DNA of 64,000 bases from Thinopyrum elongatum (Eukaryota > Streptophyta > Magnoliopsida > Poales > Poaceae), in contig CM022298.1 of the NCBI GenBank assembly GCA_011799875.1, positions 291,094,366 through 291,158,365 of the forward strand, given 5' to 3'. The position numbers were made by a program, and so were the translations under genes. The notes under the pieces were generated by a model that worked only from the letters and a program-made list of their open reading frames with translations, did no database searches and was not told where the DNA came from. Below are positions 51,716-63,120 of this stretch, one piece after another. The first letter of the stretch is position 1; each line of letters begins with the position of its first letter.

Positions 51716-53250
51716 TGATACATCTTCATCGTATCTATAATTTTTGATTGTTTCATACCAATATTATACAACTTTCACATATTTTTGGCAACATTTTATA
51801 TGATTTATTGGACTAACCAATTGATCCAGTGCCCAGTGCCAATTCCTGTTGGTTGCATGTTTTTCTTTTTTGCAGAATATCCATATCAAACGAAGTACAA
51901 ATGCGATAAAAATTTATGAAGAATTATTTTGGAATATTTGTTATTTTTGGGAGGTGCAATCATCGCAAACGGGGGCCCACAACCACCACAAGACACCTGG
52001 GCATGCCAGGCAGCCCAGGCGCGTGGTGGTGGGTTGTGCCCTCCTCGTAAGTCGGTTGGAGCTCTACTTCGGGCGCAAGGAAGCTTATATCCGAAAAAAA
52101 TCATGTTAAAATCTCAGCGCAATTGGAGTTACGGATCTCCGGGAATATAAGAAACGGTTTTCGACCAGAAGCTAGGAACGCGAAACAGAAGAGAACAGAG
52201 GGATGGATCCAATCTAGGAGGGGCTCCTGCCCCTCCACTACCATGGCAACCATGGACCAAAGGGGAACTCTCCTCCCATCTAGGGGGGCGGCCAAGGAAG
52301 AAGAAGAAGGAGGGGGGCTCTCTCCCCCTCTCTCCCAGTGGCGCCGGAATGCCGCCGGGGCAATCATCGTGTGACGGCGATCTACTCCAACAACTCTGTC
52401 ATCTTCACCAACAACTCCATCACCTTCCCCCATCTATATTCATCGGTCCACTCTCCCGCAACCCGTTGTACCCTCTACTTGAACATGGTGCTTTATGCTT
52501 CATACTATTATCCAATGATATGTTGCCATCCTATGATGTCTGAGTAGATTTTTGTTGTCCTACTAGTAATTGGTGAATTGCTATGGTTGGTTTAATTTGC
52601 TTGTGGTTATGTTGTTGTCCTTTTGTTCCCATCATATGAGCGCGCGTGTGGATCACACCATAGAGTTAGTTGTATGTTGATAGGACTATGCATTGGAGGG
52701 CAAGGGTGACAGCAGCTTCAGCCTAAACATAGAAATTGATATGTACGGGATTGAAGGGGGACCAATATTTATCTTAATGCTATAGTTGGGTTTTACCTTA
52801 ATGAACGTTAGTAGTTGCGGATGCTTGCTAATAGTTCCAATCATAAGTGCATAGAATTCCAAGTAAGGGAGGACATGCTAGCAGAGTCCTCTCCCACATA
52901 AAAACTTGTTGTCGGCCTAAGCAACATAGTCAATTGGTAAGGGACAATTCCGCAAATCCTACCACCACTAATCCACACTCATTTTACTAAACTTAATTGT
53001 TTCTTTATTTAAACTTCACCTAACTTTTATTTTCACGTTCTTTATTATCTTGCAAACCTATCCACACCTACAAAGTACTTCTAGTTTTATTCCCGTTCTA
53101 GGTAAAGCAAACGTTAAGTGTGCGTAGAGTTGTATCGGTGGTTGATAGAACTTGAGGGAATATTTGTTCAGCCTTTAGCTCCTCGTTGGGTTCGACACTC
53201 TTATTTATCGAAAAAGGCTACAAACGATCCCCTATACTTGTGGGTTATCA
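51716..53250 (+). repeat. 5' LTR of element 5
   Basis: TGATACATCTTCATCG...GTGGGTTATCA. Compared with the 3' LTR, several C-to-T or G-to-A changes occur at CpG positions near the start, a usual sign of methylation-driven decay. Confidence 0.93.
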
Positions 53251-53261
53251 AGACCTTTTTC

Positions 53262-53279
53262 TGGCGCCGTTGCCGGGGA
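53262..53279 (+). promoter_or_regulatory. Primer binding site of element 5, tRNA-Asp
   Basis: TGGCGCCGTTGCCGGGGA, complementary to the 3' end of plant tRNA-Asp(GUC), 11 nt after the LTR. Confidence 0.9.
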
Positions 53280-53476
53280 GCAATAGCGTGGGGTGAATAT
53301 TCTCGTGTGTGCTTGTTTGCTTTATCACTAAGTAGTTTTTATTTTCTGTTCTGAGTTGTTCTCTATCTTTAGTTCTGGATACGGAACACGAAACACCAAA
53401 AAAATTAGTTGTACTTGCTACTCATGGAGATGGGGAACCTCCTAAAACCCTCGATGCACATTATTCGAAAAATATT

Positions 53477-54478
53477 ATGCACTACTTTGATAATCCTGAG
53501 AAAACCCCATTCAACTTGATAATGGGAGACATGTTGGATCAACGTGAATACTTTAGGGATTATTGCTTGACACAAAAAGGGAAACTCTTATGGGATCTAA
53601 TTCATATGTTGCATTGGTATGCTCGGCAACTATGCTTGAGAAATGATTATACTTGTTGCTCTAGGATGAAGGCTCCACACCTTCCCTTTTCACGCAAATT
53701 TAATGAATATGAAACCTTAGCTTCTTATGCTAATGGTAGATATGACTACTATGATGTGGAACAAATAGAAGAATTTGTTGCTTTTAAGGGTGCTTATGAA
53801 ATTGAATCTATGTTTGAAAAGTATGAAGATTATGATGATGCTGTTTACAGACCTGAAAATTTTGCTATACTTAAATATTGCTATGATAATTATGAATATA
53901 ATTCTGATATTAATGATTTTATTGAGAAAATCTCTGCTGTCCAAGAAGAGACTAATATTTTGCAGGAGACTATGGAAGAAGAAGATGCTGAAATTGTGAG
54001 CTCATTGGATGAAAAAGATGATGAGGAGAGCGAAGAACAAACGGAGGAAGAACGAATTAGCTACCCATTCCCACCTTCTAATGAGAGTAACTCTTCAACT
54101 CATACATTGTTTAATGCCCCTTCATTCTTGCCGAAGGATGAATGCTATGATAATTGCTATGATCCCGTTGATTCATTTGAAATATCCCTTTTTGATGAAC
54201 TTGATGATTGCTATGCTTATGGCCATGATGCCAATATGAATTATGCTTATGGAGATGAACTTGCTATAGTTCCTTATGTTAAGAATGAAATTGTTGTTAT
54301 TGCACCCACACATGATAGTCCTTTTATATTTTTGAATTCTCCCAACTACACCATATCGGAGAAGTTTGCACTTATTAAGGATTATATTGATGGGTTGCCT
54401 TTTACTGTTGCACATGATAATTTTGATGAATATATATGCATGTGCTTGCTGCTCCTACTTGCAATTATTATGAGATAG
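53477..54478 (+). CDS. Acidic ORF of element 5, function unknown
   Basis: 334 codons, rich in Asp, Glu and Tyr, with MHYFDNPEKTPFNLIMGDML near the start, two Glu-rich stretches (EEEDAEIVSSLDEKDDEESE) and repeated CYDN/YAYGDE motifs. No known domain. The same frame is open upstream to about 53375 (KLVVLATHGDGEPPKTLDAH), so the real start may lie there or have been lost. It keeps a long open frame while its LTRs have diverged, which could mean the family ORF is under selection. Confidence 0.65.
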   Translation: MHYFDNPEKTPFNLIMGDMLDQREYFRDYCLTQKGKLLWDLIHMLHWYARQLCLRNDYTCCSRMKAPHLPFSRKFNEYETLASYANGRYDYYDVEQIEEFVAFKGAYEIESMFEKYEDYDDAVYRPENFAILKYCYDNYEYNSDINDFIEKISAVQEETNILQETMEEEDAEIVSSLDEKDDEESEEQTEEERISYPFPPSNESNSSTHTLFNAPSFLPKDECYDNCYDPVDSFEISLFDELDDCYAYGHDANMNYAYGDELAIVPYVKNEIVVIAPTHDSPFIFLNSPNYTISEKFALIKDYIDGLPFTVAHDNFDEYICMCLLLLLAIIMR

Positions 54479-57400
54479 GAACTACATCTCCACCTCTCTA
54501 TGTTTCCAACACGATAAAATTGCAAGAAACTGCTTATGCTATGTATTAGCCTTTACTTGATGTGCATGAATTATTCTTGTATGACATGCTGATGCATAGG
54601 AAGAGAGTTAGACTTCGTCATTGCATGATATATGTTGCTTTGTGCTCACTACTAAATGCCAAATCATTGTTAATTAAAATTGGCTTTGATATACCTTGGG
54701 ATCCGGGTGGATTCATTACTTGAGCACTTTATGCCTAGCTTAATGGCTTTAAAGAAGTCGCTGCCAGGGAGACAACCCAAAAGGTTTTGAAAGTCATTTT
54801 ATTCTGTTGAGTGATTTCATAAAGTTTAAACACAAAAAAATATAGAGGGAAACTTAAAACTTCACAAAAAGAAAAGTGAAAGTGAGAAAGACGAGCACCG
54901 TGGAAGTGGGAGCTAGCCTTGAACTTCATTCATGCCCATCGAAACTTTGTGAATCTTGATTACAGAAACTTTTCAACAAAAATAACTATCCCCTTGTACA
55001 AATACATTGTATTATAAAAATAATGTGCCAAGATTTGCCTTTAGGATGATTAGATTGCTTGTTGGTACGTGCGGTGCAAAAACAGAAACTTTGGCTGTAG
55101 TGCGTGATTTTACATTTTTTTTATTGGAATGTCAAAAGCTTCTGAAACTTTTTTCACATTATTTCTATACAAATTGTTTATTTTGTCCTAATTTTTTAGA
55201 ATTTTTGGAGTACCCGAAGTACGGCTGAAGTTCAGATTACTACGGACTGTCATGTTTAAGACAGATTCTGTTTTTGATGCATTGTTTTGCTTGTTTTGAT
55301 GAAACTATTGATTTTATTGGTGTATAAGCCATGGAGAAGTTATAATACAGCCACTACAATGCAAAACAAAATATGAATGGGTTTGCAACAATACTTAATG
55401 TAGTAATTTGCTTTATTATACTAACGGATCTCACCAGTTTTCTGTTAAGTTTTGTGTGGATGAAGTGATCAAAGATTGAGGAGGTCTCGATATGAGGAGA
55501 AGGAGGAGAGGCAAGAGTTCAAGCTTGGGGATGCCCAAGGCACCCCAAGTAAATATTCAAGGAGACTCAAGCATCTAAGCTTGGGGATGCCCCGGAAGGC
55601 ATCCCATCTTTCTTCAACAAATATCGGTATGTTTTCGTCTTCATTTCGTTCATGTGATATGCGTAAATCTTGGAGCGTCTTTTGTGTTCAGTTTTCACTT
55701 TTATTTTATGCACAATGCTGGTATGAGATATTCCATGGTTGATTTATAGAATTCTCATTTCACTTCACTTATATCTTTTGAGTATGGCTTTATAGAATGC
55801 TTCAGGTGCCTCACTTATATCATTTGAAGTTTGGATTGCCTGTTTCTCTTCACATGGAAAATAGTTATTTGAAGAATGCTCTTTTGTTTCAATTATATTT
55901 ATTAGAGCATGGTCTTTTGTAGAAAGAATTAAACTCTCATGCTTCACTTATATCTATTTAGAGAGTCAACAAGAATTGGTCGTTTGCATGGTTAGTCATA
56001 AAATCCTACATAAAACTTATGGATTACTGAATATGATATGTTTGATTCCTTGCAATAGTTTTACGATATAGAGATGGTAATATGTGGGAGGTACTAGTAA
56101 ACGGTTGTGGTTAGTAAGAATATTGGTGTTAAGGTTTGTGATTCCCGAAGCATGCACGTATAGTCTCTCGTTGTGCTATGAAGTTGGAGCATGATTTATT
56201 ATTGATTGTCTTCCTTATGAATGGCGGTCGGGGACGAGCGATGGTCTTTTCCTACAAATCTATCCCCCTACCGGCATGCGTAGTAGTACTTTGCTTCGAG
56301 GGCTAATAAAAGTTTGCAATAAGTATATGAGTTCTTTATGACTAATGTGAGTCCATGGATTAAACACACTCTTACCTTTCCGCAATTTGCTAGCCTCTAC
56401 GTACCGTGCATTGCCCTTTCTCACCTCGAGAGTCGGTGCAAACTTCGTAGGTGCATCCAAATCCCGTGATATGATACGCTCTATCACACATAAGCCTTAT
56501 TATATCTTCCTCAAAACAGCCACCATACCTACCTATTATAGCCTTTCCATAGCCATTCCGAGATATATTGCCATGCAACTTCCACTGCTTCCGTTTTGAT
56601 GACTTGAGCATTCATTGTGATATTGCTTTGCATGATCATATAGCTGACATAGTAGTTGTGGCTCAGCCACCGTTCATCATTTTTTATACATGTTACGCTG
56701 GATCATTGCACATCCTAGTACACTGCCAGAGGCATTCATATAGAGTCATATTTTGTTATAATTATCGAGTTGTAAGTAAATAGAAGTGTGATGATCATCA
56801 ATTTTCATTATTAGAGCATTGTCCCAGTGAGGAATGGATGATGGAGACTATGATTCCCCCACAAGTCGGGATGAGACTCCGGACCAAAAGAAAAAAAATG
56901 AAAAAATGAAAAAGAAAAAAATGAAAGAAAGAAGGAAGAGAAGGGGCTTGCTAATTCCACACTTGTGCTTCAAAGTAGCACCATGTTTTTCATATAGAGA
57001 GTCTCCTATGTTGTCACTTTCATATACTAGTGGGAATTTTTCATTATAGAGTTGATGCACACCCACTTAGTTTTCATGTTGAGCTTTCATACACTTATAG
57101 CTCTTAGTGAATTCGTTGCATGGCAATCCCTACTCCTCGCATAGATATCAATTGATGGGCATCTCCATAGCCCGTTGGTTAGCCGCGTCGATGTGAGACC
57201 TTCTTACTTTTTTGTCTTCTCTATATTTACCCCTATCATCATACTCTATTTCACCCATAGTGCTATATCCATGGCTTGCTCTCATGTATTGCGTGAGGGT
57301 TGAAAAAGTTGAAGCGCGTTAAAAGGTATGAACCAATTGCTCGGCTTGTCATCGGGGTTGTGCATCATAAATACTTTGTGTCGAGAAGACAGAGCATGAC

Positions 57401-57630
57401 AAGACTATATGATTTTGTACGGATAGCTTTCTTTAGTGTTGATATTTTGAAAGACATGATTGTTTGTTGGGATGCCTGAGTATTGATGTCTTTATGTAAA
57501 ATTATAGACTATTGCTTTGAATCACTCATGTCTTAATATTCATGCCATGATTAGACATATGATCAAGTTTATGCTAGGTAGCATTCCACATCAAAAAATA
57601 TCTTTTTTATCATTTACCTACTCGAGGACG
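54479..57630. other. Non-coding internal region of element 5
   Basis: No ORF with protein similarity. 55500-57630 is the inverted counterpart of element 2 internal DNA. It contains two internal polypurine-like motifs AAGCTTGGGGATGCC (55522-55536 and 55578-55592), each followed by a partial inverted copy (GGCATCCC at 55598). Confidence 0.65.
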
Positions 57631-57635
57631 AGCAG

Positions 57636-57654
57636 GAATTAAGCTTGGGGATGC
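57636..57654 (+). promoter_or_regulatory. Polypurine tract of element 5
   Basis: GGAATTAAGCTTGGGGATGC immediately before the 3' LTR. Site for plus-strand priming. Confidence 0.75.
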
Positions 57655-59187
57655 TGATACGTCTCCGTCGTATCTATAATTTTTTATTGTTTCATGCCAA
57701 TATTATACAACTTTCACATATTTTTGGCAACATTTTATATGATTTATTGGACTAACCAATTGATCCAGTGCCCAGTGCCAGTTCCTGTTGGTTGCATGTT
57801 TTTTGTTTCACGGAATATCCATATCAAATGAAGTCCAAACGCGATAAAAATTTATGAAGAATTATTTTGGAATATTTGTGATTTTTGGGAGGTGGAATCA
57901 TCGCAAACGGGGGCCCACAGCCACCACAAGACACCTGGGCGCGCCAGGCAGCCCAGGCGCGTGGTGGTGGGTTATGCCCTCCTCGTAAGTCAGTTGGAGC
58001 TCTAGTTCAGGTGCAAGGAAGCTTATATCCGGAAAAAAATCGTGTTAAAATCTCAGCGCAATTGGAGTTACGGATCTCCAGGAATATAAGAAACGGTTTT
58101 CGGCCAGAAGCCAGGAATACGAACCATAAGAGAACAGAGGGATAGATCCAATCTAGGAGGGGCTCCTGCCCCTCCGCCGCCATGGCAACCATGGACCAGA
58201 GGGGGAACTCTCCTCCCATCTAGGGGAGGGCAAGGAAGAATAAGGAGGAGGGGGCTCTCTCCCCCTCTCTCCTGGTGGCGCCGGAACGCCGCCGGGGCAA
58301 TAATCGTGTGACGGCGATCTACACCAACAACTCTGTCATCTTCACCAACAACTCCATCACCTTCCCCCATCTATATTCTAAGGTCCACTCTCCCGCAACC
58401 CGTTGTACCCTCTACTTGAACATGGTGCTTTATGCTTCATACTATTATCCAATGATATGTTGCCATTGTATGATGTCAGAGTAGATTTTTGTTGTCCTGC
58501 CTGTAATTGGTGAATTGCTATGGTTGGTTTAATTTGCTTGTGGTTATGTTGCTGTCCTTTGGTGCCCATCATATGAACACGTGTGTGGATCACACCATAG
58601 GGTTAGTTGTATGTTGATAGGACTATGCATTGGAGGGCAAGCGTGACAGCAGCTTCAGCCTAAACATAGAAATTGATACGTACGGGATTGAAGGGGAACC
58701 AATATTTATCTTAATGCTATGGTTGGGTTTTACCTTAATGAACGTTAGTAGTTGCGGATGCTTGCTAATAGTTCCAATCATAAGTGCATAGAATTCCAAG
58801 TAAGGGAGGACATGCTAGCAGAGGCCACTCCCACATAAAAACTTGCTATCGGCCTAAGCAACGTAGTCAATTGCTAAGGGACAATTCCGCAAATCCTACC
58901 ACCACTAATCCACATTCATTTTACTAAACTTAATTGTTTCTTTATTTAAACAGCACCTAACTTTTATTTTCACGTTCTTTATTATCTTGCAAACCTATCC
59001 ACACCTACAAAGTACTTCTAGTTTTATTCATGTTCTAGGTAAAGCAAACGTTAAGTGTGAGTAGAGTTGTATCGATGGTCGATAGAACTTGAGGGAATAT
59101 TTGTTCTGCCTTTAGCTCCTCATTTGGTTCGACACTCTTATTTATCAAAAAAGGCTGCAAACGGTCTCCTATACTTGTGGGTTATCA
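57655..59187 (+). repeat. 3' LTR of element 5
   Basis: TGATACGTCTCCGTCG...GTGGGTTATCA, followed by TAAGT. Confidence 0.93.
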
Positions 59188-59192
59188 TAAGT
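59188..59192. repeat. Target site duplication of element 5, right
   Basis: TAAGT, identical to 51711-51715. Confidence 0.95.
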
Positions 59193-59404
59193 CACCTTGC
59201 CTTATAAGAGAAGTCAGCATATGGCGGCTTACACCTCTGGGCCACCTTCTGACTCCGGGCCCTAAGCCGGCCCATCTTGTGAGCCGCCCTTCTGGTCCTG
59301 TGTCTTGATCGTCTTGGCCTATCTGAGGCCCAGCTTCATAAGTCACCAATGATCGGACCTGATCCTATTAGGGCGGGTTATACCGCGGGGTTATATTCCC
59401 AACA
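59193..59404 (-). repeat. Element 4 3' LTR, right part
   Basis: Continues the LTR interrupted at 51715. In minus sense its end is TGTTGGGAATATAACCCCGC, preceded by the polypurine-like CAATCTGGGGCCTAA (59405-59419). Confidence 0.75.
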
Positions 59405-59701
59405 TTAGGCCCCAGATTGATTTGAACTTGTTAATGTCAATCTTCATCCTTCAGCTTGGCGAGTCTTCTCCTTGGGTCTTTGCCTTCTCAGTTCTAAAGA
59501 ACACTCATATCCCGCCATACAAAAAGATGATGTCATCTCCATAATTTCAGGAAAATCTTCATGACGTCATACCAAATCTTGTGCAAATCCACTTATCCTG
59601 AAAACCGAGGCATCTTTTGTTTATACCAAGGTGTTTGTTTGTTCCAGAAATTACTGTGCCACCTCGATTCTCGCACCTGCCATTTACTGTTACTTTTCCT
59701 T

Positions 59702-59710
59702 TATAAATAG
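59702..59710 (+). promoter_or_regulatory. TATA box of the element 4 antisense gene
   Basis: TATAAATAG on the plus strand, about 300 bp inside the element from its 3' LTR, followed by a pyrimidine-rich leader (59735-59790). It points towards the antisense gene. Confidence 0.65.
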
Positions 59711-59759
59711 GCGTAAGCGGCCCTCTTTTTATTCTTTACCTCTTCTTCTCCACTTCATC

Positions 59760-62700
59760 TTCCTCTCGTAACCCTCAGCGACCGGAGCTCCGCTGCGTCC
59801 ATCGACCTGCGCTGGCCCCCTTGCCTGGGATCGCAACACCACACCGCCTTCATCGGAGTTGAGTAGCCTATCTCCGCTCTTCACCAGTACAGCCAGGGAA
59901 CTTCCCCTCCTTTAGATTCACATTACCTCGTTGGAGTTCATAGGGTTCGTCGGTGTTCGTCGGTGTTCATCTGTTCTTCATTATAATATCTTGAGTAGAT
60001 TTCATACTGGATCTGAGATGACCATAGAAATATTGCGGAATAGCTTTAGCACTAATCTTGCATCTGAATAGACCCTGCTTTGTTCAAAATCTGCAAACAG
60101 TTCCTTAGTAGCTTATGCGGCCACTGTTAGGTTTAGCCATTATTTTTCTTTTTTGAACTACCCGTAGATCCACAAATATAGTTGTTCTAGTCTGAAACTT
60201 GTTTGTTCCACACTTAGCAAAATTTCAACAATCCCGAACTTAGCTAACCCGCCCTTATATCTTGGGTGGCTTGCCAACATATCTGTAACTCGCCAATGCT
60301 TCAGAAACTGCCTCTTTAAAATAACTCACCACCGTTTGGGGCGACTCGCCCTTATGCTGCTTATTCATATAACTGTTGATGACAAGTCATTGCCTTTTTA
60401 AGTAACTCACCCCTTTATGTTTCCATAGTTTTTTATTGTATTTAGACGGCTCGGTATGTCAAAAGCCACCATCTGCAATGGGGGCCTTCCCTTGTCACCG
60501 AAACCATCCTCAAGGACTATCAAGACCAAGGTCTCTTGGCGACTCAGGAGCAAATTGGCTGGCGAGTCAGTCAAGGGGATAATGTCCCTAGACCCGGTGA
60601 ATGAGAAGTAGTAGTTTTTACTGATCATATCCTCAGAGGCTTAACGCCGCCTGGGTCAAAGTTTTTCCGAGACGCCTTGCACTATTTCAATCGTCATCCT
60701 CAAGATATAGGCCAAAATTCAGTATCAAATATCTGCCACTTTCAAATTTTCTGTGAAGTATATACGCAAATGGAGCCTATTGTCGCTCTCTTTAAAGAAT
60801 TCTTCTATATGAACCGCCAGACTGAATGTGCGGATGGCCCAAGTCAAGAATTGGGTGGAGTCTCAATCCAGAGACGCGGGGATGGTGGTTTTCCTCCAGC
60901 CACCCTACCAAGTCACCCTAAAGGATGGGTTAAGACTTGGTTTTCTTGTAAGAATACCGCCCTAGCTAATGAGAACCCTCTGCCGGGTTATAGGGCTGAT
61001 CACCTCCCCATCAACTTTGACCCGCCAAGCAAGCTTCTTCCAGATGAACATGCTGAGGCGCTCCCACTTCATCCAAAAGTAAAGGCCTTGCTAGCCAATG
61101 GGTTAACTGGAGTTGACCTAACCTGTTGTTGGGTTTCATGGAAAATTCTTCCCTTAAGCCGGCGACCTGGCTTAATGTGCGAATATTCAGGTGATTCAAA
61201 TGACCCTCAGTGGTACACCTCTGATGATTTTACAGCTGATGAGGTCAATAAAACTGTGAAGAGTTTGCTTGGGGAGCCTCAAGAAAATTGTAACAAGACA
61301 GGGCTGTTACCGTTTTTCAAGCTCAACCAGGCCTCACCTGTAAGTACTCGTTTATATCCGGCTTAATATCATGGATTTATTCTGTGTCTCACTTGTCAAT
61401 CCCTCTTTATTACACAGCCCGGCTCTGCTTTCTGGAACAGGAAGAGGAAAACTGCTTTAGCCAAAACCAGGACTGGCCCAAGGCAGAAAAACAACAAACC
61501 AGTCGCTATAACTGAGCCGGCTACTATGGGCGAGTCAGTAGATGCTGATGACCAATCAGAGGTAGAACTCGATTCTCTTGGCCATCTCTTTATCGACTTA
61601 GCTAATGCCTCTTGTTCTCAGGATGATGTGGCAACAAGCCGGGCTGATGACGCTGAGGTAATCTCTATCTCTTTCGGCTCAGACTCCTTGCCTGCAAAGA
61701 AGATAAGGCGGGTCATCCAGAAAGTAAGCTTTTCTCATCCAAATGTTCACTTAGACCCATACTTTATTTTGAAGAAATCTCAACATGAATTAAAATGACA
61801 AACTCAGAGTAGAGGCTCTGAAGACCTAGTGGCCGGCTTAACTCATAACCCTTCTCGCAAGCGACATAACGAGGTGCCACATAGCCCAACTCTGTCTTTG
61901 CCCAAAGCAAGCCTTATCAGACAGCCTCTTAACCCATCTGATTCGAATTATCAAGAGTCACCACCGTCTTCAGGCGGCTCATCTTCAACCTAGCTGCCTG
62001 CCTTCGTTATTAACCCAGGGTGAGTACTTGTACTTATTGACAGCTTTAAAACTTATTGTCATGTGTTTTTAAACCTTCTATTCTGACCACAGGGCTAATG
62101 CCAAAAGCAAGAAACAAAAAGTGGGCGGCTCTTCAAAGACCTGCCTCTGAGGCCAATGATGCTGATGCTAACCCGGCGGATAACCTTAACCCGCCAAGCC
62201 CCATCGTTGCCTCAAGCCCAATCAACACAACTAAAGAGATTCCTCCTGAGAAGAACAATGAGGATATTGCTATCATTGGGGCGAGTCAGAAAACACCTGA
62301 GACCTCCAATGTGTTAACCAAGCACACGGCCAAAGAAGAGTCGCCTTTGCTGGAAAAGGGTAAATCCAAACTTGATCTGCCCAGTTATGAAGACCTTAGT
62401 GTTGAAGACCTTCATGCTGGCTACTTAAGCCGTGTGGCTACAAGCCAGGATATATAAGCCGGCTTAGTAAACATGATGAGGAAGAAATACGAGGTACACT
62501 ATTTTCTCCTGTTATATATCCTTATGTAGTCCCCAAGTCTTGATCATAGGAAAATCGTTGAGTATGTTTAAGACTTGAAGAAAAATGTGAAGATTCCAAA
62601 GTGTAGCCCCCAAGGGCCGGGTTATCATGCAAGTGATAAGCTGGTTCTTTAAACTTTGTTTGAAAAGGAAAACATCATGTATCTCCCAAGGGCCGGCTTA

Positions 62701-63118
62701 TCTTCATGAGATAAGCCGGGTCTTTAGACACTCTGGAAAAGAAAACAGGATGTAGCCCCCAAGGGCCGGCTTATCTTCATGAGATGAGAATACGACCACT
62801 TTGAAGAATTACCTATAGCCCCCAAGGGCCGGCTTAGCTTCATGAGGTGAGTCGGGTCTTCTATAGTATAGATTGAAAATAACAACGTACATTAGCCCCC
62901 AAGTGCCAAGGATATTGCTTGCAATGTGTTTGGGACTTGAATAGTTTTACCATAACATCCATGTCCAATGCTGACCTAACCAACCTGGCAGACATATGTT
63001 GTTCTCTTTGAATGATATTCTTGTTTGTAACCCTTTTGTAGGAAGCTTTAAGCCTGGGCGAGTCAAACTTGGCCGGCTTAAAGAAGAACTTTGATGCGGA
63101 GCATCCTACAGACATCAC
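59760..63118 (+). pseudogene. Spliced antisense Transposase_28-type gene of element 4
   Basis: Plus-strand gene antisense to the element. Exon-like blocks: about 60446-61339 (after acceptor TGTATTTAG; ALHYFNRHPQDIG, FCEVYTQMEPIVALFKEFFY, ELGGVSIQRRGDG, CCWVSWKILPLSRRPGLMCE), 61418-61723, 61808-62019, 62093-62493, and one from 63042. Donors GTAAGT (61340), GTAAGC (61724), GTGAGT (62020) and GTACAC (62494) and matching AGs support introns. The conserved domain is the grass 'putative gypsy type transposon' family (PF04195). Breaks: a one-base loss near 60477, TGA at 60601-60603 and TAA at 62455-62457. The last exon is cut near 63120 by the next LTR. Confidence 0.75.
62580..62870 (+). repeat. Hairpin-bearing ~70-80 bp tandem repeats in an intron
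   Basis: Four units start AGCCCCCAAGGGCCGG(C/G)TTA or similar (about 62602, 62682, 62755, 62817). The second carries CCGGCTTATCT-TCATG-AGATAAGCCGG (62693-62719), an 11-bp perfect stem. A further AGCCCCCAAG lies at 62893. Confidence 0.75.
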
Positions 63119-63120
63119 CA

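Larger units (their letters stand above)
51716..59187 (+). mobile_element. Element 5: complete non-autonomous Athila-like LTR retrotransposon
   Basis: 7472 bp with two LTRs (1535 and 1533 bp), a perfect tRNA-Asp-type primer site, a polypurine tract and a perfect 5-bp target duplication TAAGT. One acidic ORF is the only coding region. No gag, RT or integrase can be recognised. The LTRs differ by several percent, more in the first 500 bp, so the insertion is not recent. Confidence 0.93.
51334..63120 (-). mobile_element. Element 4: minus-strand Tat-like element, 3' end only
   Basis: The 3' LTR is 51334-51715 plus 59193-59404 (split by element 5), followed rightward by a polypurine tract and a plus-strand antisense gene of Transposase_28 type. 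Its pol would lie beyond the copia-like LTR at 63121 or past the window edge. LTR ends TGTTGG...CCAACA. Confidence 0.7.

Noticed and set aside
59193..59404. A mirrored plus-strand promoter in the element 4 LTR, as in element 1
   Set aside because: I looked for a TATA box and mirrored motifs in this part and found none. The first plus-strand TATA box is at 59702, inside the element.
62580..62900. CRISPR-like array
   Set aside because: Units are adjacent, diverged and lie in an intron of a plant retroelement gene. There are no uniform spacers or cas genes.
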